Program-made: the position numbers and the translations under genes | Source: Acanthochlamys bracteata | Lineage: Eukaryota > Streptophyta > Magnoliopsida > Pandanales > Velloziaceae | Reading direction: 5' to 3' | Assembly: GCA_019914995.1 (NCBI GenBank) | Contig: CM034135.1 | Location: 4,900,501-4,964,500 of the forward strand | DNA length: 64,000 nucleotides | Notes under the pieces: generated by a model | Told to the model about the DNA's origin: nothing | The model's database searches: none | What the model saw: only the letters and a program-made list of their open reading frames with translations | Shown: positions 49,461 through 64,000 of the stretch, piece by piece | Layout of the letters: every line of letters begins with the position of its first letter | How positions within the stretch are numbered: position 1 is the stretch's first letter

Positions 49461-51082
49461 AGCAAGCTTGTATCTCGAAAAGCCATAAAATAAGCTCTAT
49501 TTTAGAAAAGCTCATTACTTTAGCACTCTCCAACGACCTCTAAGTATTGTTAAATGGGCTCAGGTAGTCCTTCGTGGTTGGCACACAGGCAATGTGGGAC
49601 TATTCTAAAATTCCTCCTCACACCTAAAGTGCAGGATTGGAACGAACATGCAATCCTCTTTGCAGACGTTAATGGGTCAAAATTTTATATGCAAACCTAC
49701 TCTAATACCATATTCACCAGGTCTTGATAAAACTCGCACCAATACTCTAAAGCAAAAGGGAAAGATCTCCAAGCCTATATCAACACTTACCGAGCTTAGC
49801 AAACTGGCAATGTGAAACTATTTCAATAGTAACAACTGTATAGAATTTGTGGGTCCTCATTTTCCACTTACCAAAATATTAGGATTCAGTATGGTCTTTA
49901 TATTTGTTAGTGAGCTCATTACCTTGGTGCGCTGAGAAATGTCGGTTTGCCTGATACAAAACAACCAGATTGACTGCTTGCCGTTGACCCAAAAATTTCT
50001 CTTACAATTTAAGGAGCTAAGGTGTATGAATTAATTATCACAATTTATGGAGTTTGTTCCAACTTTTATGCTTAGACACAACGGAACTTATTCTGTTATA
50101 GTCTTGCAAAAGGACAGTATCATACCCTTGACATAATCAAACAAACTACCCTTGAATGATTCTTGATACCCTCTTCAGAGAGTGCAGCTCAGTTCCATTC
50201 TGAAATGTCTGTTTCAGATTAAATAACTTCTGTAAGAGAAAAGAGCTTCACTGGACTGAACTTCTGTTCCGGATTAGCTGTTTCTTCCCAAAAATAGTTT
50301 ATGAATCCTTCATCCACTGGTAGCATTAAAGAGAAAACACCCTATCAATAGATGTTCCAGAATAGGACTACTGATGCAATTTGCTTGGCCACAGGGCTAA
50401 ATTAGAACATATTTTGTAAGTAAAGTTATTCAGAAATTTAGTCAATACGTGTGACCCTTCCCTCCTCCCTCTCTTATCTTTGTATTCCTATTTATGTATG
50501 GCAGTGATGAGCTGGGTATCAAGGACTTCTTTTTGCTTTTGATTATTCAAGAAAATGACTGGACAACTAAGTGATTCTTTCTAAAACTTGATGCTGATAC
50601 TGCAACTGACATTTCACTATGTTGGCTGTTAACTAAACTTACCATGAAGTAATTTTGTTGTTAAGTGATTTCAATTGCCATGAAGATTTGATACTCCTGC
50701 TCTATATCGTCCATACATATTGAAGGCAATGGAGTTGGTGATGGTAAGCATATTCTGTAGTCTTATTTTTGTGAAAGGAAAAATAGAATCGATGTTTTTG
50801 TATGCACATTCTCTAGCTCCCTAAGTGTTCATCTAGGATCACTTTACATGATCAACATGTTTTTGACTTCCTTGATCGAAAATTTCTAATCCAAGAGTCG
50901 GCTAAACCTATCTCATTTGTATTATGATCTAGTTATATTATTTACTTCAAGTTTTCATAACTTGGTTTTCAGGTGCTATTGACATTTTCATTGACTCATA
51001 AGTCTTTCTTTTGAAGCAGTACTGTTTTCTCCCTTAAATTTATTGCTACTGGTTGCATTTTGAACCACCATTATCCTGTTAG
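49461..51082. other. Intron sequence with repeat-like parts
   Basis: Part of the long BRCT-locus intron. The stretch 49500-49850 contains 'GGCACACAGGCAATGTGGGACTATT' and a later 'GGCAATGTGAAACTATTTC', a wording common in plant interspersed repeats, but no boundaries were found. Confidence 0.3.
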
Positions 51083-53321
51083 GTACATGACCAGGTTTAT
51101 ACAACCATCACAAAGGAACCTGTCGAGAGTAGGGGAGCCATTGTGCCTAGACACTCATGCTTTTATTTTTAACAAAGTAGGTGTCAATCCCTATGGAAAG
51201 GCTAGCTTCGTTATCAAGTTCTCCAAAATTGTAAAGGTAACACTTTATATGAAATTCGGAACTAATAATGATACCATTTGATATTTGTATATTTTTTATT
51301 ATCATATTTTCATGATGAGTTTTTGTTGATTATAGTTTATATGTCTTTATTGTGCCTCCTGGGTCTTGGCTGGAGTCAGTCCTTGATCAAAGTTAATTAC
51401 AGAGGTACAATTAAGAATTAAATGCAAGTAAATGAAAATTATGCATGATATTTAGACCCCTGGTTTAGTGAATGAAGCTTCCAAAATATAATTATAAAGA
51501 TAGAAAATTGAAGAAGCGAAATTAACAAAAAAGTCTGAAGGCTCAACCGTTCATGTTGTATACATATTGGCACCACTTCTCCTAAAATTTACTTTTTTCC
51601 TAGGATAATTCTCAACATAAAAGATCAACTCTTTTTATGTTATAAAGTAACTACTGCTTTACTGATTATTTGCATATATTCTTAAATTGTTTGCATTTAA
51701 GCTGCAATTATAGGTATCTACAATTAACTTCAATTGAAGAGGATCCGAGGTTGTAAACAAGTTTAAATGAACGAATGTATTTTCTCATAGTATATGTTGG
51801 TTGATTGGTTTCTGGTTTTAGCTTGTATTTTCTTTCCCGAAGGTATATTGGTTTCAGGGCTATACAAGACTTCAGCTTATTTATGCTTTAGCCTGACTGT
51901 GATGTTCAGGTCAATTGGTGGATTGCTCCTCTCATAGGTGCAGAGTAAAGTTGGTTTAGCTGTCACACAAAAAGTAGATATGTCTCAATAGATTAGCTCT
52001 TTTTTGTGCATGATACTTTTAAGCATAGAGCTTTCTTATATGAAGTTTCTGTCAAAAGAACAACTCTTGAGCAGCAGTTGTTAATTTGAGCAAGCTGTTC
52101 ATATTGAACTTAAACAACTTCTGGTTATGAGGAAAAAAGAGTTATGCATTTATATATAATTTTTAATTTATTCTGATATTTCTTGTACGCAATGTACAAT
52201 GGACAACATAAAATGCAAACATCTCTGTTGTGGTATTTGACACAATAAAGAACATAGTAGCAACTATGTAAGCATAATCATCAGCTTTATCCTTTCTCTT
52301 TGACCAAACTAGGATCACTACTAGGGTGGGGAAAATGTGCTTTTAAGTGCTGATACTGGAATGGAATTGTACTTCAACCGTCTACATAATGAACTTTAGT
52401 GAGTACAATCACTGACTGTTATCACCCTTGGTATTGAACTCAATGTTCACAATTTCATATATCCAATCATCTGTAGGCAAGGAGAACGTGTGCATTGCTT
52501 GTAATCCAGAGGTCATCTTTGCAAAAATTGTTTCTTTTGTCATATGCTGCTGTTATGAATCCTCCTTACATGTTAACTCTGGGATTTTTCCAGCATGGTT
52601 GCAGCCAGGTGTACAAATCCTTAGATCAGTTAGTCAGGAGTTTAAATAGAGGCAAAATTCACATGGGAGCTATTCTTGTGGAAAATGAAAGCTGTATACC
52701 ACGGCACTTGAAGCACTATGCTTTAGAACTCAATCTCCAGATTGTGATTAGTTTTGCTTCTTGACACATACATCAGTTTCTGTTAATGCATCTTATTTTA
52801 TTTTGGGAAAGAAGGTTTAGATTTCTGAAACTGGTGATTAGTAAAATCAGCTTGTCTTTATTTCGTATTTGTTACTTTCTTTGGTCTGCGCAGCAATGGA
52901 GTTGCTGTTAAATTACCATCTCGCCTTGCTATTTCTTTTTAGCTTAAGAGAAAAATACTAGATAGGTGAACACATATATTTTAAATAATTCACAAAAAAA
53001 TGCATCTAACATTCATGTTGACTGAATGTCTCAAGTCTCAAATGAACTTTACTAGGCCAAACATGCACTGCTAGTGCATTCTGTCATGTTTATGTATTCC
53101 TACTGGTTTTAAGTTCTACTTTCCTTTCTCATACTTCGAGATTTGCAGAATCTGAGGTTATTTCATATGAATCCCTTCAGCAGGGATCCAGCTGGACCAT
53201 TAACAGTTTGTTTTCTGGTAAACTGCTTCCTGTTAAGAAGGATCGCTATGCTCCATTATGTCAAATCAAGACACCAAACATTACCCAAGACAACAATCTC
53301 GATATGAGTGAAGAAATATGA

Positions 53322-55180
53322 AAGCAGGTTGCTCACAAAAATGATTTTCTACATCGCCATAGCGATAAGCATTGATATTATACTTATTGGAGTGAGGATT
53401 ACCTTACTGTTCCTTTCTTACTATTCATGGCTGGTAAAACCTTGCAGCTAGTAAATCCAAGCAAAAGCTCCAACCATAGATGGAATACTTATATCAATGT
53501 TTCGAAGTTTACGAATCTATCATGCCATGCTCATCAACTGATATTTGGGAATGTCCATGAAAAAGGACCAACTTTACTATCATCATAATTCAGATGAACA
53601 GCAAACTCAGTATATTTATAAACATTTGGAAATCAACTTCACGTACAGTGAGGAATTCTGATATAAACAGGTCGAAGTGGTCAGAATCTTTCTTACAGGA
53701 CAATGGAGGTAGAATTGTTGCATGCTTCCAAAGGATTTAAGCAGACTGATGCTCAGGGACATGTAATCCTATATGATGACTGCAAGCTGGAATAATGTCT
53801 CTTCCTAAAGGATTGGCATCCTCTTTAGCCTAGCAACATTTAGTGTTGCATCTCATTTCACGCTTGCATATAAATTAAGTTATAAGGGAAAGAAAAGATT
53901 GAAGAGGAATTGAATACTAATTCAAATTCTTTTAATAGCAGATTGGTAAGGTTCATATCAACAAGAGATTTAGTGGCTAGAGAATAACTAAAATGATTTA
54001 TGAGAAGTTCCTGTCACTCTGATCTAATGAGTATTTTTACAATGAAACCTTGGCTCTGTTAGCTGGCTGCTTTCCGTCAGTTTGAATATGAACATCAACT
54101 TTAGCGGAGGTTTGAACACAAGTATCTACAGGAGGTGATTACATTTTATAATTTCTTGAAAGAACATAACTTCGAATCAAACTGAGTGGGGAAGGAGATA
54201 CATTTTCTAGCTGACACCAAATGAAGAACTAATTGAAGTGGTTACGGACTTACGGATATCTTTGTAAGATTGTTCCAAGCTTGTTTTGATTTACAAAATC
54301 TATTGTTGTATATGTCTGTGAGTTAAAGTGTATGTCTGAAAATTTTTGAAGGATTGACTACCAATTGTTTAGTCTCTTTCCTAGTGGTTTAGAGCAAGGG
54401 AAATAACTGTAATTCATGTGTAGTTCAATATCAGTAGAAAATTAAACAATGACCTTATGGATGATACCTGCTATCTGTTCATTTATTTGTTCTGATAGTC
54501 GATGCAACATGTCATGATTCTTGCTAGACAGTTCTGGAGCTTTATAGGAACTTCTAAGCCTCTTTTTGAGGCTCTGTTTATAGGAGAAACTTCTAAACTT
54601 CTTTGGTAAGCTAGTATTTTAGTAAGGATCTCATTAGCCTTCTATTAGACTGACACCATTATACATTACAAAGCAACACCCATTGTTTTTCTTATGTTTT
54701 ACAATCTATGACCCTTCGTATATTCAAGACGATGATTTTTATCAAATATTACGAACAATATCTCTGATAGGTTTCTTCACGTTGAGGCTTATATAGAGGC
54801 CTGCTACATGCCTACATTAACCTTCTGTCCTACTACAAGAAGACCTGATACTGAATCTAAAAATCACGAGGTATATTAGAGTTGCTATATCACTGCTACT
54901 AATCACAAGGCTCGTCTTGATACACCGACGCAGCTACAGAACCAGCACGAAAGATACTAACCACAATCGAGTGGTTACTATTGTTTGTCTTGAGGATGGC
55001 TACCCATTTCCTTTTACAACATATCTTTCATCTTATTACTATTATTGTTATGGGATTTTTCTTGATTAATTCATGTGTTCGTTGCTCTTGGAGGAATAAC
55101 AAGACTTATGTTGTCTTGTACATGCTAGATTGCTTGTAATGAATGCTCCTTGTAATCTGTTATGTACAATATTTGACAAG
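53322..55180. other. 3' flank of the BRCT locus and intergenic DNA
   Basis: No conserved coding region. Around 54540-54610 two related phrases occur (TAGGAACTTCTAAGCCTCTTT and TAGGAGAAACTTCTAAACTTCTTT), suggesting an old local duplication. Confidence 0.35.
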
Positions 55181-55385
55181 TGCTTTTCTAAATAAAAAAT
55201 ATTTTGTCTAATTTTGAAAAATAAATTTTATTTTTTTCATCAAAAAAATAAATAATAATAAAATTTTATTATGTAAAATTTTATCTATACTTTCTAAAAT
55301 TTTAAATAAATTTTATAAAAAGTTTATTAAAAAAATATAAATTAAAAAATTATTTTCTAAGAACGCAATGCCAAACGGTCTCAAA
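55180..55385. repeat. Dispersed AT-rich repeat, copy
   Basis: A/T-rich block starting 'AAGTGCTTTTCTAAATAAAAAATA' and ending 'ATGCCAAACGGTCTC', with the same plan as 29455-29740 and 30000-30295. Confidence 0.45.
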
Positions 55386-55927
55386 TTTGTAGAAGAAATA
55401 ACCAGGCTTTACATTAGACATGACTCAAGAAGCATATATGCGCCCCTCCATCAGAACAGGCGTTACAGGCTGCTGTGAGCGCCAGGCGTTTGCACATGTA
55501 TTCCTCATATCACATTGACGATGAGCATAGCATAAAAAATGTTAAATCCATCAACAGATCATCAAATACACCATGTGATGGAGTCCAGTAATACTAGGTG
55601 CCAACATTATTATCCTTCTTTGTATCAAAATTTCGCAAATAACATATCATTTCCTTTTAATACTAAGATCAATGTTACAGAACGATACACAAAGAAAAAG
55701 ATAAACATAAGTGGGAATGAATATCAATTCCCATATCGTTGTAGCACAGTATCTTACTGCAAAGAGAGACTAGTTTCAAATCACCGATACAACAATGAGC
55801 CATTGGAAAAGTTAATGCGTGCATGATTCTGGCAGTTGTCATACAGCTTTGTAATTACTACGCAAGACAATCCTCAAATTAGAAAGTACAGCTTACGGCA
55901 CTGAACAATAAAGCGTCTTAGAGATAA

Positions 55928-59282
<3,355 letters not shown>

Positions 59283-59540
59283 GGAGACAACACAACAAGT
59301 TTGTCTCTAAACTAGACACAGAGAATATTTATCTTCTAGAAAGAGAAAGAAATTTCGTTGGCGACTGCCGGCGGCGGCGGTGGTAGAGATGGGAGGGAAG
59401 AGGTTTGCGAGAGGTTTGGCAGAGCCAGAGAGAGAGAGAGAGAGTTCGCTTTATGTAAATGGATCGGACCGGAAAATATTCATCCGGCTGAATCAGGTTT
59501 GGGAGAGCCAGAGAGAGAGAGAGAGTTTCCTTTATAGAAT
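59283..59540. promoter_or_regulatory. RPB5 upstream region with duplicated GA tracts
   Basis: A CG-rich, CT/GA-rich leader precedes the gene. 'GAGCCAGAGAGAGAGAGAGAG…TTTATA/GTTTATGTA' occurs twice (about 59421-59455 and 59507-59537), a short direct duplication. GA-rich proximal promoters are frequent in plant housekeeping genes; function here is an inference. Confidence 0.4.
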
Positions 59541-60580
59541 TCATTTTTATTTTGTTAAAATTTGATTAAAGTTTATTTTTTATATTTTAATTTGTTTTAA
59601 AATGGATAAATTCTTTTCTTTATTAATTTATTAAAAGATCAGTTTTATAAAGTTTATTTTCGAAAAATTTATTATGTTAAAACTAAAACAAGTTCTTAAA
59701 TGAAGATCCAATAAAGTCTAATTAATGCGGTTAGTGACCCAACAATCAATTTTAATATCATTGTTCATCTATGTGGCTAGAGAAGAGTTGCAATTTAGAT
59801 ATAACTTTTTAATATTTGATTATTGCTTAAGTTTGACCGGAACATTAAATTTCATTTCAGTTAGAAACTTAGCTAGTGTTGTTCTTAACAAATTAATATA
59901 ATTATATTATGCTGATATTCTTTTGCATTATTGTTTAAAAAAATGTGCCTAATATTTAACTCTATGTAAAACTTTTTGGCAGTTGTACTAAGTATTTAAG
60001 GGCTATTTCGTTAAGCTTTTCAATTCATTTTTATTCTAATTTTTATTTATTTATTTATACTTTTTTTAATATTTTATAAATTTTTAAAAATATAAAAGTA
60101 TTCCACTTAACAAAATTTTATTATTATTTATTTTATTATTTTTTAAATAAAAAAATAGAGTTCATATTTTAAAAATTGTTAAAATATATTTTATTTAGAA
60201 AAATTCTTTTTCTAAAAATACTTTCAAATATTTTATTATATAGATATTTTTATTGTATGTAACAAATAACTTCTATTTTTGAAACCCGTGCGTCATTTAA
60301 TTCTAAAATACTATTAATTAAACTAAATTTCAAACATACTACGTAACAAGTTATGCAAGCTTTAAGATTAATTTTAAAAATTTATGAGATTAAAAATAAA
60401 CTTACAAAGAATATATAGTCTACGAGATGAAGTAATAAAAATTTGATCGCTAGAACTAGTGTTTAATAATTTGCATTGTAGAAATAGAAAATAAATTATA
60501 TAGTTATGAAACAAGTTTGTACATGATAAAGATTTAAAAAAACCTCAAATCTTCCGAAACCTTGCATTATCTGCACCAAT
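59541..60580. other. AT-rich intergenic DNA
   Basis: Contains another dispersed AT-rich repeat block at about 60000-60240 and no gene. Confidence 0.45.
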
Positions 60581-60600
60581 CTTTCTACTCAAAGCCAGAT

Positions 60601-60642
60601 TTGGCCCAGACAATCTGGGCCAAATTTGGGCCAAAGGCCGGT
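60601..60642. promoter_or_regulatory. Cluster of site II (TGGGCC) motifs
   Basis: 'TTGGCCCAGA', 'CTGGGCCAAA' and 'TTTGGGCCAAAGG' occur within about 40 bases: two TGGGCC-type cores in one orientation and one inverted. Such clusters are typical of promoters of growth-related plant genes bound by TCP factors. It sits directly before the decayed coding region 60670-61700. Confidence 0.45.
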
Positions 60643-60669
60643 ATACTGAAGGAGAAGAGCTTATTGTGT

Positions 60670-61700
60670 TCTTGATGGGTGAGGAAGGAAGCTGCGAACC
60701 CTGACTGCCTTCAAGGTTTGGCTTTAATTTCTCCTTGCGCTATTACGATTCGTATTATTTCTGTGATTTACCTAATCCCTTTGAATGTTGAGGTCCTTTC
60801 TGGTACAAATAGACAATGGATTGGAAAAATTAATAATCTTATGTTGTTGTCATTGGATTCTATTCAGCCCCTTCCTTTCAAGTTTATAGTGCTTTTGTCA
60901 AGAAAAATCTTATAATGTTTCTCCAGAAATATATGACAGGCTGTTAAGAATAGTTGATCATGAAATGCTCCGAAATGTTTTCTGACATATCCATCACACT
61001 AGTTTTCACGTCTGTCATTCTCTTGATGGAGGAACTTGCTCAGGGATGAGAATGCTGACATGCCGTTAATAATAGGTCATGGAGAAGTACCCTGATAGTA
61101 TGATGCTTACTTTTTCTTTATCCCCTTCTCCAAAGGTTTCAGAGACATTGTTTTCAGAATCTCTGCCTTCAAGGTTTCCTTATGCAGATTGTCGTCGCTT
61201 TCTTTTTCAGCACATTTGTATACGGTTGTGAGCCTCTGTAAGTATCGGTATTTCTGAAGTTGACATGCCTAGTTCTTTTGTTCCGGTAGATTATAACGCT
61301 GTTGTTGACCTTTTGCTTAAGATTTCCAAGACGTAGAGAGACGCTATTCCAATATATTACAGCCATCGGATGGATATGTGCTTATATGTTGAACTTAAAT
61401 TAGGGTGGAATATAAATATCTACTATAATGTTTCTAGGCTTGTAACAAACTTTTCCTATATGTAAGTAGGCACTTACTGACATTAAAAAAGATACAACGA
61501 TTTTATGTATTTTAAGGATGGCCTTCTTGTTATTTAGATATCTGATATTGATCCATTACAGACAGCAACTAGCTTCTCGATTTTATGGCATATTTCAATT
61601 CACCGAAATTTTAGTTTCTCTTATAAAAAATTTAGAGTTCTTGTGAGTTCACATATTTTGGTGCTTCAGAACTACAGTTCCATATGGATCTTCACTTCCA
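60670..61700 (+). pseudogene. Decayed coding region, family not recognised
   Basis: Plus-strand translation shows protein-like runs that change frame: FSLRYYDSYYFCDLPNPFEC (about 60729), SGTNRQWIGKINNLMLLSLD (about 60799), NVSPEIYDRLLRIVDHEMLR (about 60918), IGISEVDMPSSFVPVDYNAV (about 61245-61305), then YYSHRMDMCLYVELKLGWNI (about 61355). Stops and shifts separate the runs, so it is not a working gene as read. Alternatively some gaps are unrecognised introns. I cannot name the family. The site II cluster upstream suggests it was once a host gene. Confidence 0.4.
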
Positions 61701-62176
61701 CTTGAGTTCTATCTTTCATGCTCTCCAAGATAGAATTTTTTCACTCCACTTTAAAAAATAATTGAAACATAAAAACTGAACTGTACTTTCAATTCATTTT
61801 TCAAGAAACTCCATTTTTCATTTTTCACTTTCGTTAAACTCGAGTACGAGCATTTGAAACACACCCTTATAGTTAGTGGACATGAAAATACTAAACCATT
61901 TTATTATTTGACTGAATACATCTATTTCTGAACTTGATCACAATTGCCAAAACAAATTATTAGAATTATGCTTGTTTCCGCTTACATAAATAGTTGAACA
62001 GAAAAATCTTCAGTTTACTTGTAATTTATTTGGCATTTTTTTCCTATGATATATATCTTTTTAAAAATATTTTGTTTGTATTTTAGTCTTCGCTTTTGAC
62101 TAAAAATTAACAATAAGGGTGTTCATGATGACAATGTTGCATAAATCTAAGCTATTCTAAGGTTCACATTTCACCT

Positions 62177-63829
62177 CACTACCACAAAAATAGCTTTTAC
62201 AGACTGAAAAATACCGACTAAAAAAATTAACTCAGTAAATTAAGCCGAATCTATACCGTCGTAAAAACTTTAGAATTCGCCGGATCCCTCCTCCAGGAAA
62301 TCGACTATGCCGAGGTAGGAAAAACTATCTCTACGTCGGACCATTTCAATTCGTTAGCTTGCTTTCTTTTCTTTTGTTTCTTCTTGCCAAACCCAAAGGA
62401 AAGCAAAAAAGATGAATTGTTCTATAAAAATCTTCTCTTTTCTTCACTCAATCACCAACTCCTCTTTGAATATTTTCATTTATAAATCTTTTGGAATAGA
62501 TTGGTTGTTGATTTCTTGAAGCGTTTGTGGATAGAGAAGCTAATGGTGCTTTCTTCATGGAAATCACTACTTGTCAGAATCTAAACACCGTTATATACGA
62601 TTCCTTCAAGTAAGAAGGCAATTTATTTTGGTTGAAGATTTGAGTTTAGAGAGAATTTTAGATTGTCGGTGTGAAGTTGTGTTTTGGAGTGAGTAGAGTG
62701 AGATCTGTTCGGTTTTTTTTTCTTTCTCTTTTTCGTTTTGCAAGTTACAAATTGAAATCTTGAATAAGAAATTCTGTTGTTTTATGTTGGTGATGGTGAT
62801 GCTAGTGCCATGGGTTCGGGCTAGTGTCATGGGTTCAGCTCTTGTTCAGAACACAAAATGAGTTTGTGATTTTTTTTAGCATTAAATTTATGTATACGCT
62901 AAGTGTATGAATTTATATTTTGAATTACAGTCATAGTGTGGAGCAAGCAATAACTGCTAATCCAAAGTGTTTATTTTTTCAACTGATACAGAGAGGTGTA
63001 TGAAGTGTTCGTGTTTTGCTTGTGAGAATTGCTTTTTACAAGAAGGATGGTTTCACATCATATGATACTGATGATTTACTCAAAGCACTTCATACATATG
63101 TAGAAAAACTTTAATGAAGTAGATGGAGCTCTTTACTTTTGGAATAGGTAAAATGTCTATCTTCTACCCTAAATATTTTGTTGGTTTTTTCTTGTTTTAG
63201 ATTCAAACCTTAGCATTGTTGAATTAAGCATATGTCTCTAATAACTTCATCGACCTTTCTTTTGTAATTCAAGTGAAGCATATGGAATGTTCATCTTCCT
63301 GTTGGAGTCATTTTCAAATAATTGTTTATGTGAAGGCTTTTCTTTATGTAGTAGCTGTGTAAATTAGTGCCTCATCAAATGGGTCATTTCAGTGTATTTG
63401 ATGAATTATTATAAATAAAATATTTAAGCATCCACCAATGAATCTTAGTAATATCGATTTAAAATTTTGGTAGGTAAATTAAAATTACCGACTGAATTTG
63501 TCAGTAGATAATTTTATTTTACCCACTAAAATATTTAAATATTTGAGTGGGTAAAATAAAATTATTCACTAAAAATAACAGTAGGTAAAATAAAATTACC
63601 AACTAAATATTTTCAATGGGTAAAGAAAATTACCGACTGAAATTCATTTAGTTGGTGAATTACTGTGCCATGCCGACTGAGTTTCTCATTTAGTTGGTAA
63701 ATGATTTACCAAGCGGTATTTGTCGACGGATTACCATCTGCTCTTTTCTAATTGGTAAAGTAATTTACCGACTATTTTGACTCGTGCCAACTGTTATCTT
63801 CAGTTGGTGATACTATTATTTTAGTAGTG
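62177..63829. mobile_element. Non-autonomous CACTA transposon
   Basis: Starts CACTACCACAAAAATAG and ends, on the minus strand, with CACTACTAAAATAATAG, the short inverted ends of the CACTA (En/Spm) superfamily. The sub-terminal zones are packed with both orientations of an 'AATTTACCGACT' type motif, dense from 63470 to 63800 and sparser at 62200-62340, as expected for transposase-binding repeats. No transposase is present in 1653 bp. The flanking triplets (CCT and CTA) do not match, so the 3-bp target duplication has mutated or an end is slightly misplaced. Confidence 0.8.
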
Positions 63830-64000
63830 CTAGTTCACTCTAGTTAATATTGTTAAGGTTATTGCTCTTATCTATTATTGATGTTTTTTTTATCCGAGGA
63901 CACTCATTCTGGCAATTATTATTTCATAAACCATGATATGTGATCTGCGGAGGCTTTTTGTTTTCTTTTTTGTACATTCAAATAACTGAAACGACCAATA

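Larger units (their letters stand above)
43359..53321 (+). pseudogene. BRCT-domain protein gene (At4g02110-like), decayed and N-terminally truncated
   Basis: Plus-strand exons read by eye: 43359-44059, 44296-45415, 45517-45800, 47516-47622, 51083-51236, 52594 to about 52740, 53149-53321. BRCT domains bind phosphorylated partners, usually in DNA-damage signalling. The last exons carry the tandem C-terminal BRCT region (FLLTGYTSRKQNELAALV near 45645; FLCGCAINAW and SIEAGSLMKSGK near 47530-47620; HLKHYALELNLQIV near 52710; SLFSGKLLPVKKDRYAPL near 53205). Breaks in the expected frame: TGA at 43451 and TAG at 43514, a frame change near 44940, and TGA at 45708. No N-terminal BRCT pair is visible between the GC-rich leader at 42240 and 43359. 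The family resemblance is from memory. A shorter protein starting at the Met at 43613 is possible, but the later breaks argue for a pseudogene. Confidence 0.75.

Noticed and set aside
49500-49850. Possible TRIM or Cassandra-type element
   Set aside because: The 'GGCAATGTGGGAC' wording is suggestive, but no LTR pair, 5S-like segment or ends could be found.

Overview
The window is nuclear DNA of a flowering plant. It has AT-rich intergenic sequence, intron-rich housekeeping genes with GT-AG introns, several generations of LTR retrotransposon remains, Mutator-, CACTA- and hAT-type DNA elements and fold-back MITEs in (TA)n tracts. The single-exon BAHD acyltransferase resembles the agmatine/putrescine hydroxycinnamoyltransferase clade, which is best known from monocots. 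A non-grass monocot is possible, but the sequence alone does not settle the species.

Three host genes look intact: a BAHD acyltransferase (+, 12154-13533, one exon), a B1-type mitotic cyclin (+, 32633-35909, ten coding exons, with two M-phase MSA promoter motifs), and the RPB5 subunit shared by nuclear RNA polymerases (-, 55928-59282, four exons). Two further host loci look broken: a BRCT-domain gene (+, about 43359-53321), which keeps its C-terminal BRCT exons but has nonsense codons, a frameshift and no visible N-terminal BRCT pair, and an unrecognised decayed coding region (+, about 60670-61700). The genes are unrelated in function and share no operon-like arrangement.

Layout: 1-1760 Copia fossil (-); 3925-4882 fragment of an LTR family; 4888-9507 a structurally complete but coding-broken Copia element with matching target-site duplications, apparently inserted into that older LTR fragment; 12154-13533 BAHD gene; 14801-18473 repeats of a 'GTGGCAA' family and two fold-back MITEs; 18494-25569 a FAR1-type Mutator element with about 1 kb terminal inverted repeats, the left one split by a solo LTR; 25611-26430 more MITE and TIR debris; 26450-32150 gene-poor; 32260-36140 cyclin gene; 36480-39600 Copia fossil (+); 39741-40359 small Mutator-like element with its target duplication; 41017-42000 a repeat carrying a nested fold-back MITE; 42300-53321 BRCT locus, with a Copia fragment in one intron; 55900-59540 RPB5, with a roughly 205-bp tandem repeat in its third intron; 62177-63829 a non-autonomous CACTA element.

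No undescribed multi-gene system was found. The most informative structures are the nested insertions, especially the solo LTR whose empty site survives in the opposite TIR, and the fold-back MITE family that repeatedly sits in (TA)n tracts, including right beside a Mutator element's ends.
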